Assembly (NCBI RefSeq): GCF_003477525.1
Contig: NZ_QUDO01000083.1
Span: forward strand, 1-11,971
Direction of reading: 5' to 3'
DNA: 11,971 nucleotides
Origin: Ruminococcus sp. AF41-9
Lineage (GTDB): Bacteria > Bacillota > Clostridia > Lachnospirales > Lachnospiraceae
Shown: positions 4,743 through 11,971 of the stretch, piece by piece
Layout of the letters: each line of letters starts with the position of its first letter
How positions within the stretch are numbered: position 1 is the first letter of the stretch
The notes under the pieces: generated by a model
Database searches by the model: none
What the model was told of the DNA's origin: nothing
What the model saw: only the letters and a program-made list of their open reading frames with translations
Made by a program: the position numbers and the translations under genes

Positions 4743-6419
4743 TCACAAGTCAGCGATGAGACTTCCATTCACGATACTCACCTGCGGCAGATCCGGCATT
4801 TTACCATGCTGATATTTCTCATAGAAAACATCCCTCAAGGTCACAGTTTTTACATTCTTCTCCGACATCCGGTTTTCGATCAGACCGGTCAGATACTCAC
4901 CCAGAGAAGAATTATCCTCCCCCTGCCAGCTAAGAATTTCCTGCACATTTTCTGCCCGAAAAATATAAAGGTCTTCTCCTACAAAAGGCTCATCCTTCAG
5001 ATAGTCAAGAACCATCTGCCATCTTCCATCCTTCAGAATTGTTTCCCCCAGAACCAGTACCTGCAAATGCCCCATATCCAGAAACTTCTCCTGAGAACGA
5101 TCATAAACATTTTCAATTTCCTGAAAATTCTGCCCGCTGATCTGCAGAACTCTCGCACCGCCATCCTCTTCACTCTTTTTCTGCCCTGTACTCTGGGAAA
5201 GATCCGGCATTCCATAAATTGCAGAGATTCCCCCGGCCGAAGCATCCACCCCTAACGCCAGCGGATACATCCGTTTCTCCGGCTCCACAGCAGAAGCACA
5301 TCCCCCCAGAAACAACATACAAAACAACATCGTGGAAATTACAGCCGCAGCTTTTTTCCTGTGCCGCCCTTTTCCCCGGAAAAACAGATACATCTGACAG
5401 AGCAGAAGCCCTGGAACAAAAACATATCCCAGATACCATCCAAAATAGTCCATGATTCCCTTTCCATTTTCCTCGATCAGTGAGATCAGATAGATCACTG
5501 CCGGTATCCAGAACCGCCCGTTTCCCAGATGTGCCTTCCGGCAGATTTCATGTCCATAGTGCAAAAGACTTCCCAGCGCGAACAGCAAACTGTACAAAAG
5601 GAACCCCAGCCACAGCACATCAAATCTCGCCAGCACATTTCCCGGCAGATCCGCACCATCCAGAAGCGGCAGAACCGGATATCTTTCCGCCTGCACTCTC
5701 CCATAGCCAAGAACAGCCGGAAGCAGAATCTCCATCCCTGCCAGAATCCCACCCAGAGTAATGATCCCAAACATCACAGACTTCCCGGCGCTTCCATATT
5801 TCTCTACATTTCCAAGCAAAAACGGAAGCAGCCCGACTGCCGAAAACGCACACACCACTCCATATCCCGACCAAAGGATTTTTTCCCCGGAAAAATTCCA
5901 GCTCTGCACCATTTCCTCCAGATATGCAGCTTTTCCCTGTGGAATGCAAAGCACCATCATTAATAAAATTCCTGCCAGAAGCAGCCCTCCGGAAACCTCC
6001 GCAATCCTGCCGCGCCTCTGCATACCCTTATGCGCACCCACTGCACAGGTCAGAATCGCCCAGAACGCAATCCACCTCCCGGAAATCCCCGTGATCAGAC
6101 TGATCGGCACCACCTCTTGCAGCAACGCCAGAAGATATCCCCCCGCCAGAAGAATAAACAGAAGAAAAAACGCCCCTGTCACCCTTCCCATAAAAGCACC
6201 TGCCGTCTTCTTCAAATCCTCAAACGCAGGTGCCAGCCGGATCAGAAACACCACATAAAAACACAGCAACACAACTGCGATCACCGTTCCGATCACCGCA
6301 TCCACCCCGTTCAGCTTCCCTCTCCCACTCATACAAAGCCAGAACGGAGCCAGAAACCCAAGTATCATCTGCCTGTAAAGCTGTCTGTGTGAAATCCTGT
6401 TATTCTCCGCAAACTCCAT
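4743..6419 (-). CDS. Germinant receptor B-C fusion: GerAB-type permease joined to a GerAC-type lipoprotein N-domain
   Basis: Residues 1-350 resemble the GerAB/GerKB permease subunit of spore germinant receptors, an APC-superfamily-like protein with about ten membrane segments (for example 41-61, 83-103, 144-160, 183-203, 215-238, 266-286 and 327-347). After a basic linker (348-357) comes a second signal-like segment (358-371) ending in LGGC, a lipobox with Cys374. Residues 375-558 resemble the first domain of GerAC lipoproteins (YPLALGVDAS, the QEIENVYDRS region, the DMGHLQVLVLGE strand, and ending LPQVSIVNGSLIADL). The second half of a normal GerAC (usually 350-400 residues in all) is absent, and I find no continuation in other frames. 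ATG 6419 follows AGGAGG. It probably works in the spore inner membrane with the adjacent A subunit. The permease call is firm; the C-part call rests on weaker similarity. Confidence 0.83.
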   Translation of the reverse strand: MEFAENNRISHRQLYRQMILGFLAPFWLCMSGRGKLNGVDAVIGTVIAVVLLCFYVVFLIRLAPAFEDLKKTAGAFMGRVTGAFFLLFILLAGGYLLALLQEVVPISLITGISGRWIAFWAILTCAVGAHKGMQRRGRIAEVSGGLLLAGILLMMVLCIPQGKAAYLEEMVQSWNFSGEKILWSGYGVVCAFSAVGLLPFLLGNVEKYGSAGKSVMFGIITLGGILAGMEILLPAVLGYGRVQAERYPVLPLLDGADLPGNVLARFDVLWLGFLLYSLLFALGSLLHYGHEICRKAHLGNGRFWIPAVIYLISLIEENGKGIMDYFGWYLGYVFVPGLLLCQMYLFFRGKGRHRKKAAAVISTMLFCMLFLGGCASAVEPEKRMYPLALGVDASAGGISAIYGMPDLSQSTGQKKSEEDGGARVLQISGQNFQEIENVYDRSQEKFLDMGHLQVLVLGETILKDGRWQMVLDYLKDEPFVGEDLYIFRAENVQEILSWQGEDNSSLGEYLTGLIENRMSEKNVKTVTLRDVFYEKYQHGKMPDLPQVSIVNGSLIADL

Positions 6420-6561
6420 CCTGTACCTCCTGTCATTCTCTGTTCCTCTCCGATATTTTTCCCTGTTATCCCATCTCTTTTTTATTATTTCCTTTTCATT
6501 ACTTTCTCTCTTTTACCTTTTCTTTCTTCTCCTCTCCTTTGTATTTCTCTCTTCTCTTTTT
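6420..6561. other. Purine-rich spacer between germinant receptor genes
   Basis: The 142 bases between the A-subunit stop and the B-C fusion start are almost pure pyrimidine on the plus strand, so the minus-strand mRNA is a long A/G-rich, weakly structured leader containing several GGAG-like motifs. I see no terminator or promoter, which fits co-transcription of the two genes. No convincing small gene is present. Confidence 0.5.
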
Positions 6562-8177
6562 CTATTTCCTGTCCATTTTTTGGTTCATTCTAAGGCGGAT
6601 TTTTTCTTCCTCCCTTGCATACAGTGGACGCTTCCATCTCTTCCTGAATGGAATCCGAAGAATCCCGTCACCCATTCCTGACAATCGTTCCTTCTTTATA
6701 AAAGGCACCAGATACGGCACGCCGAAACTCAGCAGTCCCGCCAGATGTCCCACTGTAAAATACACGCCAAGAACAAGCCCGTAAATTCCCAGATATCCTC
6801 CAAGGATCAGAAACCCATATTTCAGCAGCCGAAACGCAGACGCAAATTCCTCATTCGGAACCGTAAGCGAACCAAGCGCAGTCAGAGCCACGATCATCAC
6901 CACGATCGGACTCACCAGATTTGCCTCCACTGCTGCCTGACCGATCACCAGACCTCCGACAATCCCGATCGCATTTCCCAGTGCACCCGGAATCCTCACC
7001 CCTGCTTCCCGGATCAGCTCAAACGCCAGCTCCAGAAAAATAAGCTCCACAACACTGGAAAAAGGAACTCCTTCCCTCGCCTCCGCAAAAGAAAGGATCA
7101 GATTCGACGGCAGAATCTGCGTGTGAAACCGGATCACCGCCAGATAAAGTCCCGGTAAAATGACCGCCATGATCACTGCCAGATACCTCAGCACTCTCAG
7201 AAAAGAAGCCATCTCAAACCTGTGATACCAGTCCTCACTGCTCTCCATAAAACTGTTAAAATTCCCCGGCAGCACCAGCGCCTCCGGTGAATTATCACAC
7301 AGCAGAACTACTTTTCCATTCAAAATTTCCTGCACCGCCCTGTCCGGACGCTCCGTAGTCTGATACTGCGGAAACGGCGAATACCATGCATCCTCCGTCA
7401 GTTGTTCCAACATTCCACTGTCCAGAATCCCGTCAATTTCGAACTCCTCCAGACGCTCTTTCACATCTTCCAGAAGCTTTTCATGTACCAAATCTTCCAT
7501 ATATAATATCTGAACCAGAGTATGCGAGCGCACCCCGACAAAATACTCCTCCACCTTCAGCCGGGTATCCCGAAGCCGCTTCCGTACAAGCGCAGAATTA
7601 CTCTTTACACTGTCGCCAAACCCCTCCTTAGAACCACGAGGACCTGCTCCTTCTCGGCCTCAGTCACCCCCAGCCCAGGGTATCCCTTGCTGGAAATCTT
7701 CATGGCACAGTCGTATCCATCCATGAAAAAAACCGCATTTCCAGCCAGAAGTGCCTTGATCGCTTCCTCCATATCCTCAAGCTTCTTCACATCCGCGATA
7801 CCCAGACTGTTATTCCTGACAAATTCAAGAATCTGATCCGGAGAAACCTCCCAGAAATGATTTACCATCTTTCCAATCGCAGAATCTTCCAGCATCATAT
7901 TGGACACTGCCACCTCAATATAAACCATCAGGCAGTCCACCTTATGCCCCTCCCCCAGCTTCATGGGACGGATCAGAATATCACTGCAATTCTCCAGACG
8001 CTTTCTCAGATACGCCTCATTCTTCCGCAGACTTACAGAAATCTCCCTCTTTTCCTCCTGCACTTCATTTTGTTTTTCATTTTGTTTTTCATTTCGCTTT
8101 TTATTTCTCTTTCTGTTTTTCTTTTCATTCTCTTTTTCCGCATCTCCTGTCCCCTGCATCATTTCCGATTCCCCCAT
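6562..8177 (-). pseudogene. GerA-family spore germination protein (A subunit), frameshifted
   Basis: Both halves together form one GerA/GerKA subunit of about 538 residues, a normal length, probably acting in germinant sensing in the spore inner membrane. The N-terminal half runs from 8177 to about 7640: a Lys/Asn/Glu/Gln repeat region, then the soluble domain (YLRKRLENCSDILIR onward, through GYDCAMKISSKGYPGLG). After ...EKEQVL the frame is lost and ends at 7605. The next frame resumes exactly at the family motif RGSKEGF (from 7638) and continues to 6562 with the membrane domain (ILPGLYLAVIRFH, REAGVRIPGALGNAIGIVGG, IGQAAVEANLVSP). One base missing near 7638-7641 explains everything. ATG 8177 is chosen for the GGAGGTGAG site; an ATG at 8228 lies inside a terminator. 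Whether this is a true lesion or a sequence error cannot be told here. Confidence 0.92.
8066..8140 (-). repeat. Simple repeat coding the charged N-terminal tail of the GerA-family protein
   Basis: The plus-strand unit CATTTTGTTTTT occurs exactly twice in tandem (8066-8077, 8078-8089) and decays through 8140. On the coding strand it gives Asn-Glu-Lys-Gln units in a Lys/Asn/Glu-rich tail. Its 12-base period keeps the frame, so copy number can vary without disrupting the protein. Confidence 0.6.
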
Positions 8178-8206
8178 CTTCTCACCTCCATTACAAAATT
8201 TTCCCG

Positions 8207-8235
8207 AAAAAAAAGAGAGGTTTTTCACCTCTCTT
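8207..8235 (-). terminator. Intrinsic terminator after gntR
   Basis: On the minus strand AAGAGAGGT (8235-8227) pairs with ACCTCTCTT (8221-8213) around a 5-base loop, a 9-bp stem followed by six T. It lies 38 bases after the gntR stop and only about 20 bases before the ribosome site of the GerA-family gene, marking the end of the ispE-gntR unit. Confidence 0.88.
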
Positions 8236-8273
8236 AGAATCCCCGGATTTCCAGAATTTATCCGTCATATTTT

Positions 8274-8993
8274 TTATCTGCGACCTCTGGCCTTCTCTTT
8301 CTCAGCTTTTTCCCTCTCAGCATTCTCTGCCTCAATAGAGCGCATGATCGCCATCCTCTGATTCTCAATATGCTGGAAAGAAAGCTGCTTCGCACGTTCC
8401 ACGTCACGCTCCCTGATCGCTTTGGTCAGCTCCTCATGCTCCTTTACCAGAAGATCCCGCGTCTCTCCCTCTTTCAGATACTCCACACGATAACGGTAAA
8501 TCTGCTCACGCATATTGTTGAGTACCTGGATCAGACGCTTATTATCAGAAGCCTTATAAATAATCTCATGAAAAGCCACATCTGCCTCTGCCAGCTTTAC
8601 AAGATTTCCCTCTGCAATGGTATGTTCAAACTCTTTGGCCGCCAGCCAGAGTCTTCCCATTTCCTCCTCAGACATACGGTCGCAGGCTTTCTCAATCGCA
8701 ACATTCTCCAACGCGATACGAACCTCCAGAACGTCATTTAAATCCTTCTCTGTAATATTCGCAACCTGAGCACCCCTTCTCGGGATCATCACTACAAGAC
8801 CCTCCTGCTCCAGCTTACGCATCGCCTCCCTGATCGGAGTTCTGCTCACACCAAGTTTCTCAGCCAGCGCAATCTCCATCAGCCTCTCACCCGGTTTCAG
8901 CTCTCCCTTCAGAATCGCCTGACGCAGTGTATTAAACACCACATCTCTTAATGGAAGATACTCATTCATATTTACAGAAAAATCACTTGTCAT
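8274..8993 (-). CDS. GntR-family transcriptional regulator, FadR (FCD) subfamily
   Basis: This 239-residue regulator has an N-terminal winged helix-turn-helix (about 15-80) with the family signature ILKGELKPGERL, LAEKLGVSRTPIREAMRKLEQEGL and the wing PRRGAQV. The all-helical FCD effector domain follows (about 85-220). The usual metal-site residues are in place: Asp138 and His142 (ADVAFHEI), His186 (VKEHEEL) and His208 (SFQHIEN), so it probably binds a metal-coordinated carboxylate; the ligand cannot be read from sequence. The C terminus is a charged Lys/Glu/Arg tail. ATG 8993 is chosen for AGGGGGA eight bases upstream; a GTG at 9017 has no such site. It follows ispE by 122 bases and ends in a terminator, so ispE-gntR looks like one unit. 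A TTGTATACAA palindrome before ispE suggests self-control. Confidence 0.95.
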   Translation of the reverse strand: MTSDFSVNMNEYLPLRDVVFNTLRQAILKGELKPGERLMEIALAEKLGVSRTPIREAMRKLEQEGLVVMIPRRGAQVANITEKDLNDVLEVRIALENVAIEKACDRMSEEEMGRLWLAAKEFEHTIAEGNLVKLAEADVAFHEIIYKASDNKRLIQVLNNMREQIYRYRVEYLKEGETRDLLVKEHEELTKAIRERDVERAKQLSFQHIENQRMAIMRSIEAENAEREKAEKEKARGRR

Positions 8994-9043
8994 TCGTATT
9001 TCCCCCTGTCTTTTCACTATCTGTTTTTATCTGTCTATTATCT

Positions 9044-9077
9044 GCTTATTGACTTTTACCGCTTATTGTCTTTTACT
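9044..9077. repeat. Two tandem 17-bp repeats in the ispE-gntR spacer
   Basis: GCTTATTGACTTTTACC (9044-9060) and GCTTATTGTCTTTTACT (9061-9077) are adjacent and match at 15 of 17 positions. A weaker third unit may lie beside them at 9027-9043. They fall between the ispE stop and the gntR start, in a T-rich (plus strand) spacer with no other feature. Confidence 0.6.
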
Positions 9078-9115
9078 ATTTATTGCTGTCTGCTTTTTAT
9101 CTTTCTACTGTTCAT

Positions 9116-9976
9116 TTACTGTCTGTTATATGCTTCTGTGGCAAAAACAGTCTTCGCAAGTCTGCTCTCACGCAATACCTCTGCTGCCTTTTCCATCTTC
9201 TTTTTATCGTCAAAAATTCCAAACACAGTCGGGCCGCTTCCGCTCATGATCGCCTTCAGTGCTCCATTCTCTTCCATCAGATCCTTGATCTCCTGGATCA
9301 CCGGATACTTCCCGATAATTCCCGGTTCAAACACATTTCCCATCTTAGATGTCATAGAATAAAGATCACCATTCTCAATATCCCGGATCATTCCGTCAAT
9401 ATCCGGATGAACCTGAATTTCATCCAGTTTCAGACTCTCATAAGCCACCTTAGTAGAAACATTGATCGCCGGTTTTCCCACCAGAACATAACACTCCGGC
9501 ACCTGTCTGATCCTCGTAAGCTTCTCACCGATGCCCTCTGCCAGAGCCGTTCCCCTCATCACACAATAAGGAACATCCGCACCGATATTCACAGCACGAT
9601 CCATCAGATCCTGCTCACTCAGCTCCAGCTTAAATAAACGGTTCATTCCCACCAGCGCAGCCGCTGCATCCGAACTTCCGCCCGCCATTCCCGCTGCCAC
9701 AGGGATAAATTTATCCAGCCGGATCGAAACACCCTGCTCGATCTGAAACTCATCCATTAAAAGCTTCGCAGCCTTATACACCAGATTTCTCTCATCATTC
9801 GGGATAAACGGATAATTCACACTCAGAGAAATCCCCGGCTCCTTCTTTTTCTTCATTTCCAGAACATCATACATCTGGATTGTCTGCATGATCATCCGTA
9901 CTTCATGATAGCCGTCCTCTCTCTTCCCGAGAATATCCAGCCCCAGATTTATCTTAGCCAATGCACGTAAACGCAT
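9116..9976 (-). CDS. ispE: 4-diphosphocytidyl-2-C-methyl-D-erythritol kinase
   Basis: IspE phosphorylates the 2-hydroxyl of CDP-methylerythritol with ATP, the fourth step of the MEP pathway to isopentenyl diphosphate; it is cytoplasmic. The 286-residue protein has the GHMP-kinase layout: the N-terminal strand with the substrate lysine (ALAKINLGLDI, Lys8), the DGYHEVRMIMQTI segment, the glycine-rich ATP loop PVAAGMAGGSSDAAAAL (92-108), the catalytic Asp in GADVPYC (Asp134), and the C-terminal motif MSGSGPTVFGIF. Length matches the family. ATG 9976 is chosen because GGAGGG lies four bases upstream and the protein begins directly with the conserved strand; the ATG at 10015 adds a tail with no ribosome site and runs into the operator-like palindrome. 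A promoter and palindrome lie just upstream, and gntR follows. Confidence 0.97.
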   Translation of the reverse strand: MRLRALAKINLGLDILGKREDGYHEVRMIMQTIQMYDVLEMKKKKEPGISLSVNYPFIPNDERNLVYKAAKLLMDEFQIEQGVSIRLDKFIPVAAGMAGGSSDAAAALVGMNRLFKLELSEQDLMDRAVNIGADVPYCVMRGTALAEGIGEKLTRIRQVPECYVLVGKPAINVSTKVAYESLKLDEIQVHPDIDGMIRDIENGDLYSMTSKMGNVFEPGIIGKYPVIQEIKDLMEENGALKAIMSGSGPTVFGIFDDKKKMEKAAEVLRESRLAKTVFATEAYNRQ

Positions 9977-10001
9977 AAAACCCTCCGCTCGTTTTTTATT
10001 G

Positions 10002-10020
10002 TACTTTGTATACAAAAGTA
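10002..10020. promoter_or_regulatory. Operator-like palindrome before ispE (FadR-type GntR site)
   Basis: TTTGTATACAAA (10005-10016) is a perfect 12-bp palindrome within a slightly longer near-palindrome (10002-10020). Its GT-N2-AC core with flanking T/A fits the general form of operators for FadR-subfamily GntR regulators. It lies just downstream of the predicted start site of the ispE promoter, where a bound protein would block transcription. Confidence 0.6.
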
Positions 10021-10030
10021 TTTTGTATTT

Positions 10031-10059
10031 ATTTTAAAACATTTTCAAACTGATTTCAA
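10031..10059 (-). promoter_or_regulatory. Sigma-A-type promoter for ispE-gntR
   Basis: On the minus strand TTGAAA (10059-10054) and TAAAAT (10036-10031) are 17 bases apart, each with five of six consensus bases. The start site would be near 10024, giving a leader of about 48 bases that holds the TTTGTATACAAA palindrome and the GGAGGG ribosome site. Confidence 0.6.
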
Positions 10060-10248
10060 TACAACAGCCACAGTTTTTTCCGGTAATTTTTTTCGTTAAT
10101 TATAACTGTCCACTCCATACACAACAGCTTCGTTAATATCAACAAACAGAAATCCGCATGCCAACAACCAGAGACTGACCATTTCCTGCTGCATCTCTAC
10201 AGCTCTGCTACAGAAAAATCCCCATAGTTTTTTATAGTTTTATAATTT

Positions 10249-11814
10249 TTATACCTGTACCTGTTTTACCAGAATCAGCGGCTGCCCCGCCCTGACTTCA
10301 TTTTCTGTCACCCCATTCATACTGCATATTTCCTCCACCGTCGTATAAAACTGCCTCGCAATATCCCAAAGCGTATCTTCCGGCTTCACCATATACACCG
10401 TAATTCCCGGCATACTCTCAATTTTCTTCCTGTCCAGCGGCTGTTCCTCTACCTCATCGATCAGCATCTCCTCCCACTGCCGGAACACCAGCACATTCAG
10501 CCCCACCGCGGCCTTCACTTCAATCTCATCTCCATCAGCCATCGTAGTAGAAAGCTGCTCCAGATCCGCCCGAAGAAAATAAGTACAGTCCGGTGTAATT
10601 CCCTTCGCCTCGATCAGATGCGTAAACGGCAGCATCGCTTCCATCGAATAAAACGGCATCTCATCATTTCCAATAATATAGAGAATTTTCAGCAGAACAA
10701 TCCCCTCTGCCAAAACTCCCTCCTCCGTAATCTTCGTCTTGTCAATCTTCACCTTCCCACTGCTGTGACAAAGCTGCAGAACCTTCCCCTGACTCTCCTT
10801 CACAGCCACCCTGTCAGCCACTCTGCACCTGGAAAAATTCCTCACCAGCAAACTCTCCAGCATTTCCTTTTTCCCATGAAGCACACACTCCTTCAACGGC
10901 GTATAGACATCCAGAATCAGCTCATGCTCCTCTTCCCTGTACAGTTTCATATTCAATTCCAGCACCACATCCACCTGAAGAACTCGTTCCTCCCCGTCTC
11001 CATCCGGCTTCACTTCAATTCCCTGATGAAGCACCGAAACTTCAATATGAGGAATCAGATCCTCCCCACATCCACTGCACTCCACCTCACTGTTAAAAGG
11101 CATGGAATATTCCAGCCACTGCGGCGGATTTTCTCCCTCTCCCCCTGCATACATCACAAAAACCGACAGCTCCCCCTTCACTCTCAGCCGGTCATCTTCC
11201 GGACGCAGATCCAGATTCCGCGGCTCTATCGTATACCAGAGAAGATTCTCCACATTCGGCCGGTTGGACGCCAGATTCATATCATCCTTGATACGCAGAG
11301 TATCCTTTTTATGTACACACAGACTCATCAGCCGGACCGTTTTCTTCTTCACTGACACATCCGCTTCCTCTAGCGAAACCGGAATCTGAAGCCCCGCCAG
11401 CTCATCCACAGAAGCAAAAAAAGTCACGATCGCCTTGATATTCAATTTTCTGGAATGAATCACATGAATACTCAGATCCTCAATCTCCCAGCTCAGACAC
11501 AGTTTATCTCCCCCTTCAATCCCTTCCAGATTCATCGTTTCATCCATCGGAAGCTTCGCAGAAAGACTGTAAACCCTCCCCTCCTGCTCCCCCACATAAA
11601 GCAAATCTACATTCAGGCTCCCCTTCAGAAAAGCCTTCCCCTCACTCAGACGCACCTCATCCATGGAAACATCCGCCTTACTCTGAACCATCCGTCCCAC
11701 ATCCGGCTTCGCATCCGGCACATTATAATCCACATCAAAAGTCACCTGACTCGTCGCCTTGCTCTTCACACGCAGCATCTGCACACTCTCTTTTTTCAGC
11801 TCCAGCATAATCAT
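10249..11814 (-). CDS. sipL: SPOCS (DUF3794) and LysM domain spore coat protein, SipL-like
   Basis: This 521-residue protein has three SPOCS/DUF3794 beta-rich repeats (roughly residues 9-137, 172-298 and 323-450) and a C-terminal LysM domain (about 474-517, YMVKPEDTLWDIARQFYTT onward). Length and order match SipL of Clostridioides difficile, which binds the coat ATPase SpoIVA through its LysM domain and is needed to anchor the coat to the forespore; a role in coat assembly in the mother cell is inferred from this. No signal peptide or membrane segment is visible, as expected for a mother-cell cytoplasmic protein. The ATG at 11814 lies 4-5 bases after AAGGAGG; the ATG two codons later is equally possible. 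The region upstream carries a 21-bp tandem repeat. I see no clear sporulation-sigma promoter within the window. The spacer to ispE lacks a convincing terminator. Confidence 0.88.
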   Translation of the reverse strand: MIMLELKKESVQMLRVKSKATSQVTFDVDYNVPDAKPDVGRMVQSKADVSMDEVRLSEGKAFLKGSLNVDLLYVGEQEGRVYSLSAKLPMDETMNLEGIEGGDKLCLSWEIEDLSIHVIHSRKLNIKAIVTFFASVDELAGLQIPVSLEEADVSVKKKTVRLMSLCVHKKDTLRIKDDMNLASNRPNVENLLWYTIEPRNLDLRPEDDRLRVKGELSVFVMYAGGEGENPPQWLEYSMPFNSEVECSGCGEDLIPHIEVSVLHQGIEVKPDGDGEERVLQVDVVLELNMKLYREEEHELILDVYTPLKECVLHGKKEMLESLLVRNFSRCRVADRVAVKESQGKVLQLCHSSGKVKIDKTKITEEGVLAEGIVLLKILYIIGNDEMPFYSMEAMLPFTHLIEAKGITPDCTYFLRADLEQLSTTMADGDEIEVKAAVGLNVLVFRQWEEMLIDEVEEQPLDRKKIESMPGITVYMVKPEDTLWDIARQFYTTVEEICSMNGVTENEVRAGQPLILVKQVQV

Positions 11815-11868
11815 GACCCCTCCTTTTATTCTTTTTCTTTTATTACTTTCTCCCTTTATACTCCAACC

Positions 11869-11971
11869 TCATCTTTTTTCCCTTTCACCTCACTATTTCC
11901 CCTCTCACCCCATCAATTTTCCTTCTCACCCGTTCATTTTTCCTTCTCACCCGTCAATTTTCCTTCTCACC
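11869..11971. repeat. Tandem 21-bp repeat upstream of the SipL-like gene, running off the window
   Basis: On the minus strand, units start at 11971 (cut by the window edge), 11952, 11931, 11910 and 11889, each beginning GGTGA or GGGTGA followed by RAGGGAAAA-like purines. The first three share GGTGAGAAGGAAAA exactly, and the later two decay towards the gene. Every minus-strand frame has a stop in each unit, so it is not coding on that strand. Confidence 0.65.

Noticed and set aside
8066..8140. CRISPR-like or minisatellite array in the T-rich repeat
   Set aside because: It is a 12-base coding repeat with no spacers, lying inside the N-terminal tail of the GerA-family protein.
10096..10194. Minus-strand ORF of 32 codons (begins MQQEMVSLWLL) in the spacer between the SipL-like gene and ispE
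   Set aside because: No Shine-Dalgarno site precedes its ATG, it resembles no family I know, and open frames of this size are expected by chance. It could be a remnant, but nothing in the sequence supports expression.
10618..11355. Plus-strand 245-codon frame opposite the SipL-like gene
   Set aside because: It is antisense to well-supported SPOCS domains, His/Gln/Leu-rich, and has no ribosome site or family resemblance.

Overview
The window looks like chromosomal core DNA of an anaerobic, endospore-forming Clostridium-class Firmicute, most likely Lachnospiraceae. That placement is an inference from protein families: a GerA-type germinant receptor, a SPOCS/LysM spore-coat protein, IspE of the MEP pathway, YwiB (DUF1934) and purine-rich Shine-Dalgarno sites before nearly every gene. 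I see no insertion sequence, phage gene, CRISPR array, tRNA or rRNA. Ten genes are supported, nine of them on the minus strand.

Read along the minus strand from the right edge: a SipL-like spore-coat morphogenesis protein (10249-11814); ispE followed by a FadR-type GntR regulator (9116-9976, 8274-8993), with a sigma-A-like promoter and a TTGTATACAA operator-like palindrome before ispE and a good terminator after gntR; a GerA-family subunit broken by one frameshift (6562-8177); a single protein fusing the B permease and part of the C lipoprotein of a germinant receptor (4743-6419); an 85-residue membrane-anchored protein of unknown role (4271-4528); murI (3332-4153) and ywiB (2872-3318). A 12-bp bidirectional terminator separates ywiB from the only plus-strand gene (2276-2736), a small membrane protein also split by one missing base. 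After a 345-base divergent spacer comes a minus-strand type II membrane protein with a NodB-like polysaccharide deacetylase domain (26-1930).

Functionally the window mixes envelope and precursor housekeeping (D-glutamate from MurI, isoprenoid precursors from IspE, a wall-facing deacetylase) with spore functions (coat assembly and germinant sensing).

I did not find a new multi-gene system. The most unusual material is non-coding. The spacer before the 85-residue gene holds four copies of a 12-bp element at an exact 20-bp period, followed by a perfect 14-bp inverted repeat whose two arms carry the start region of a 14-codon leader ORF and the start codon of the gene. The SipL-like gene is preceded by a 21-bp tandem repeat, and the ispE-gntR spacer holds a 17-bp tandem repeat. 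The B-C germinant receptor fusion with an internal lipobox is the most unusual protein.
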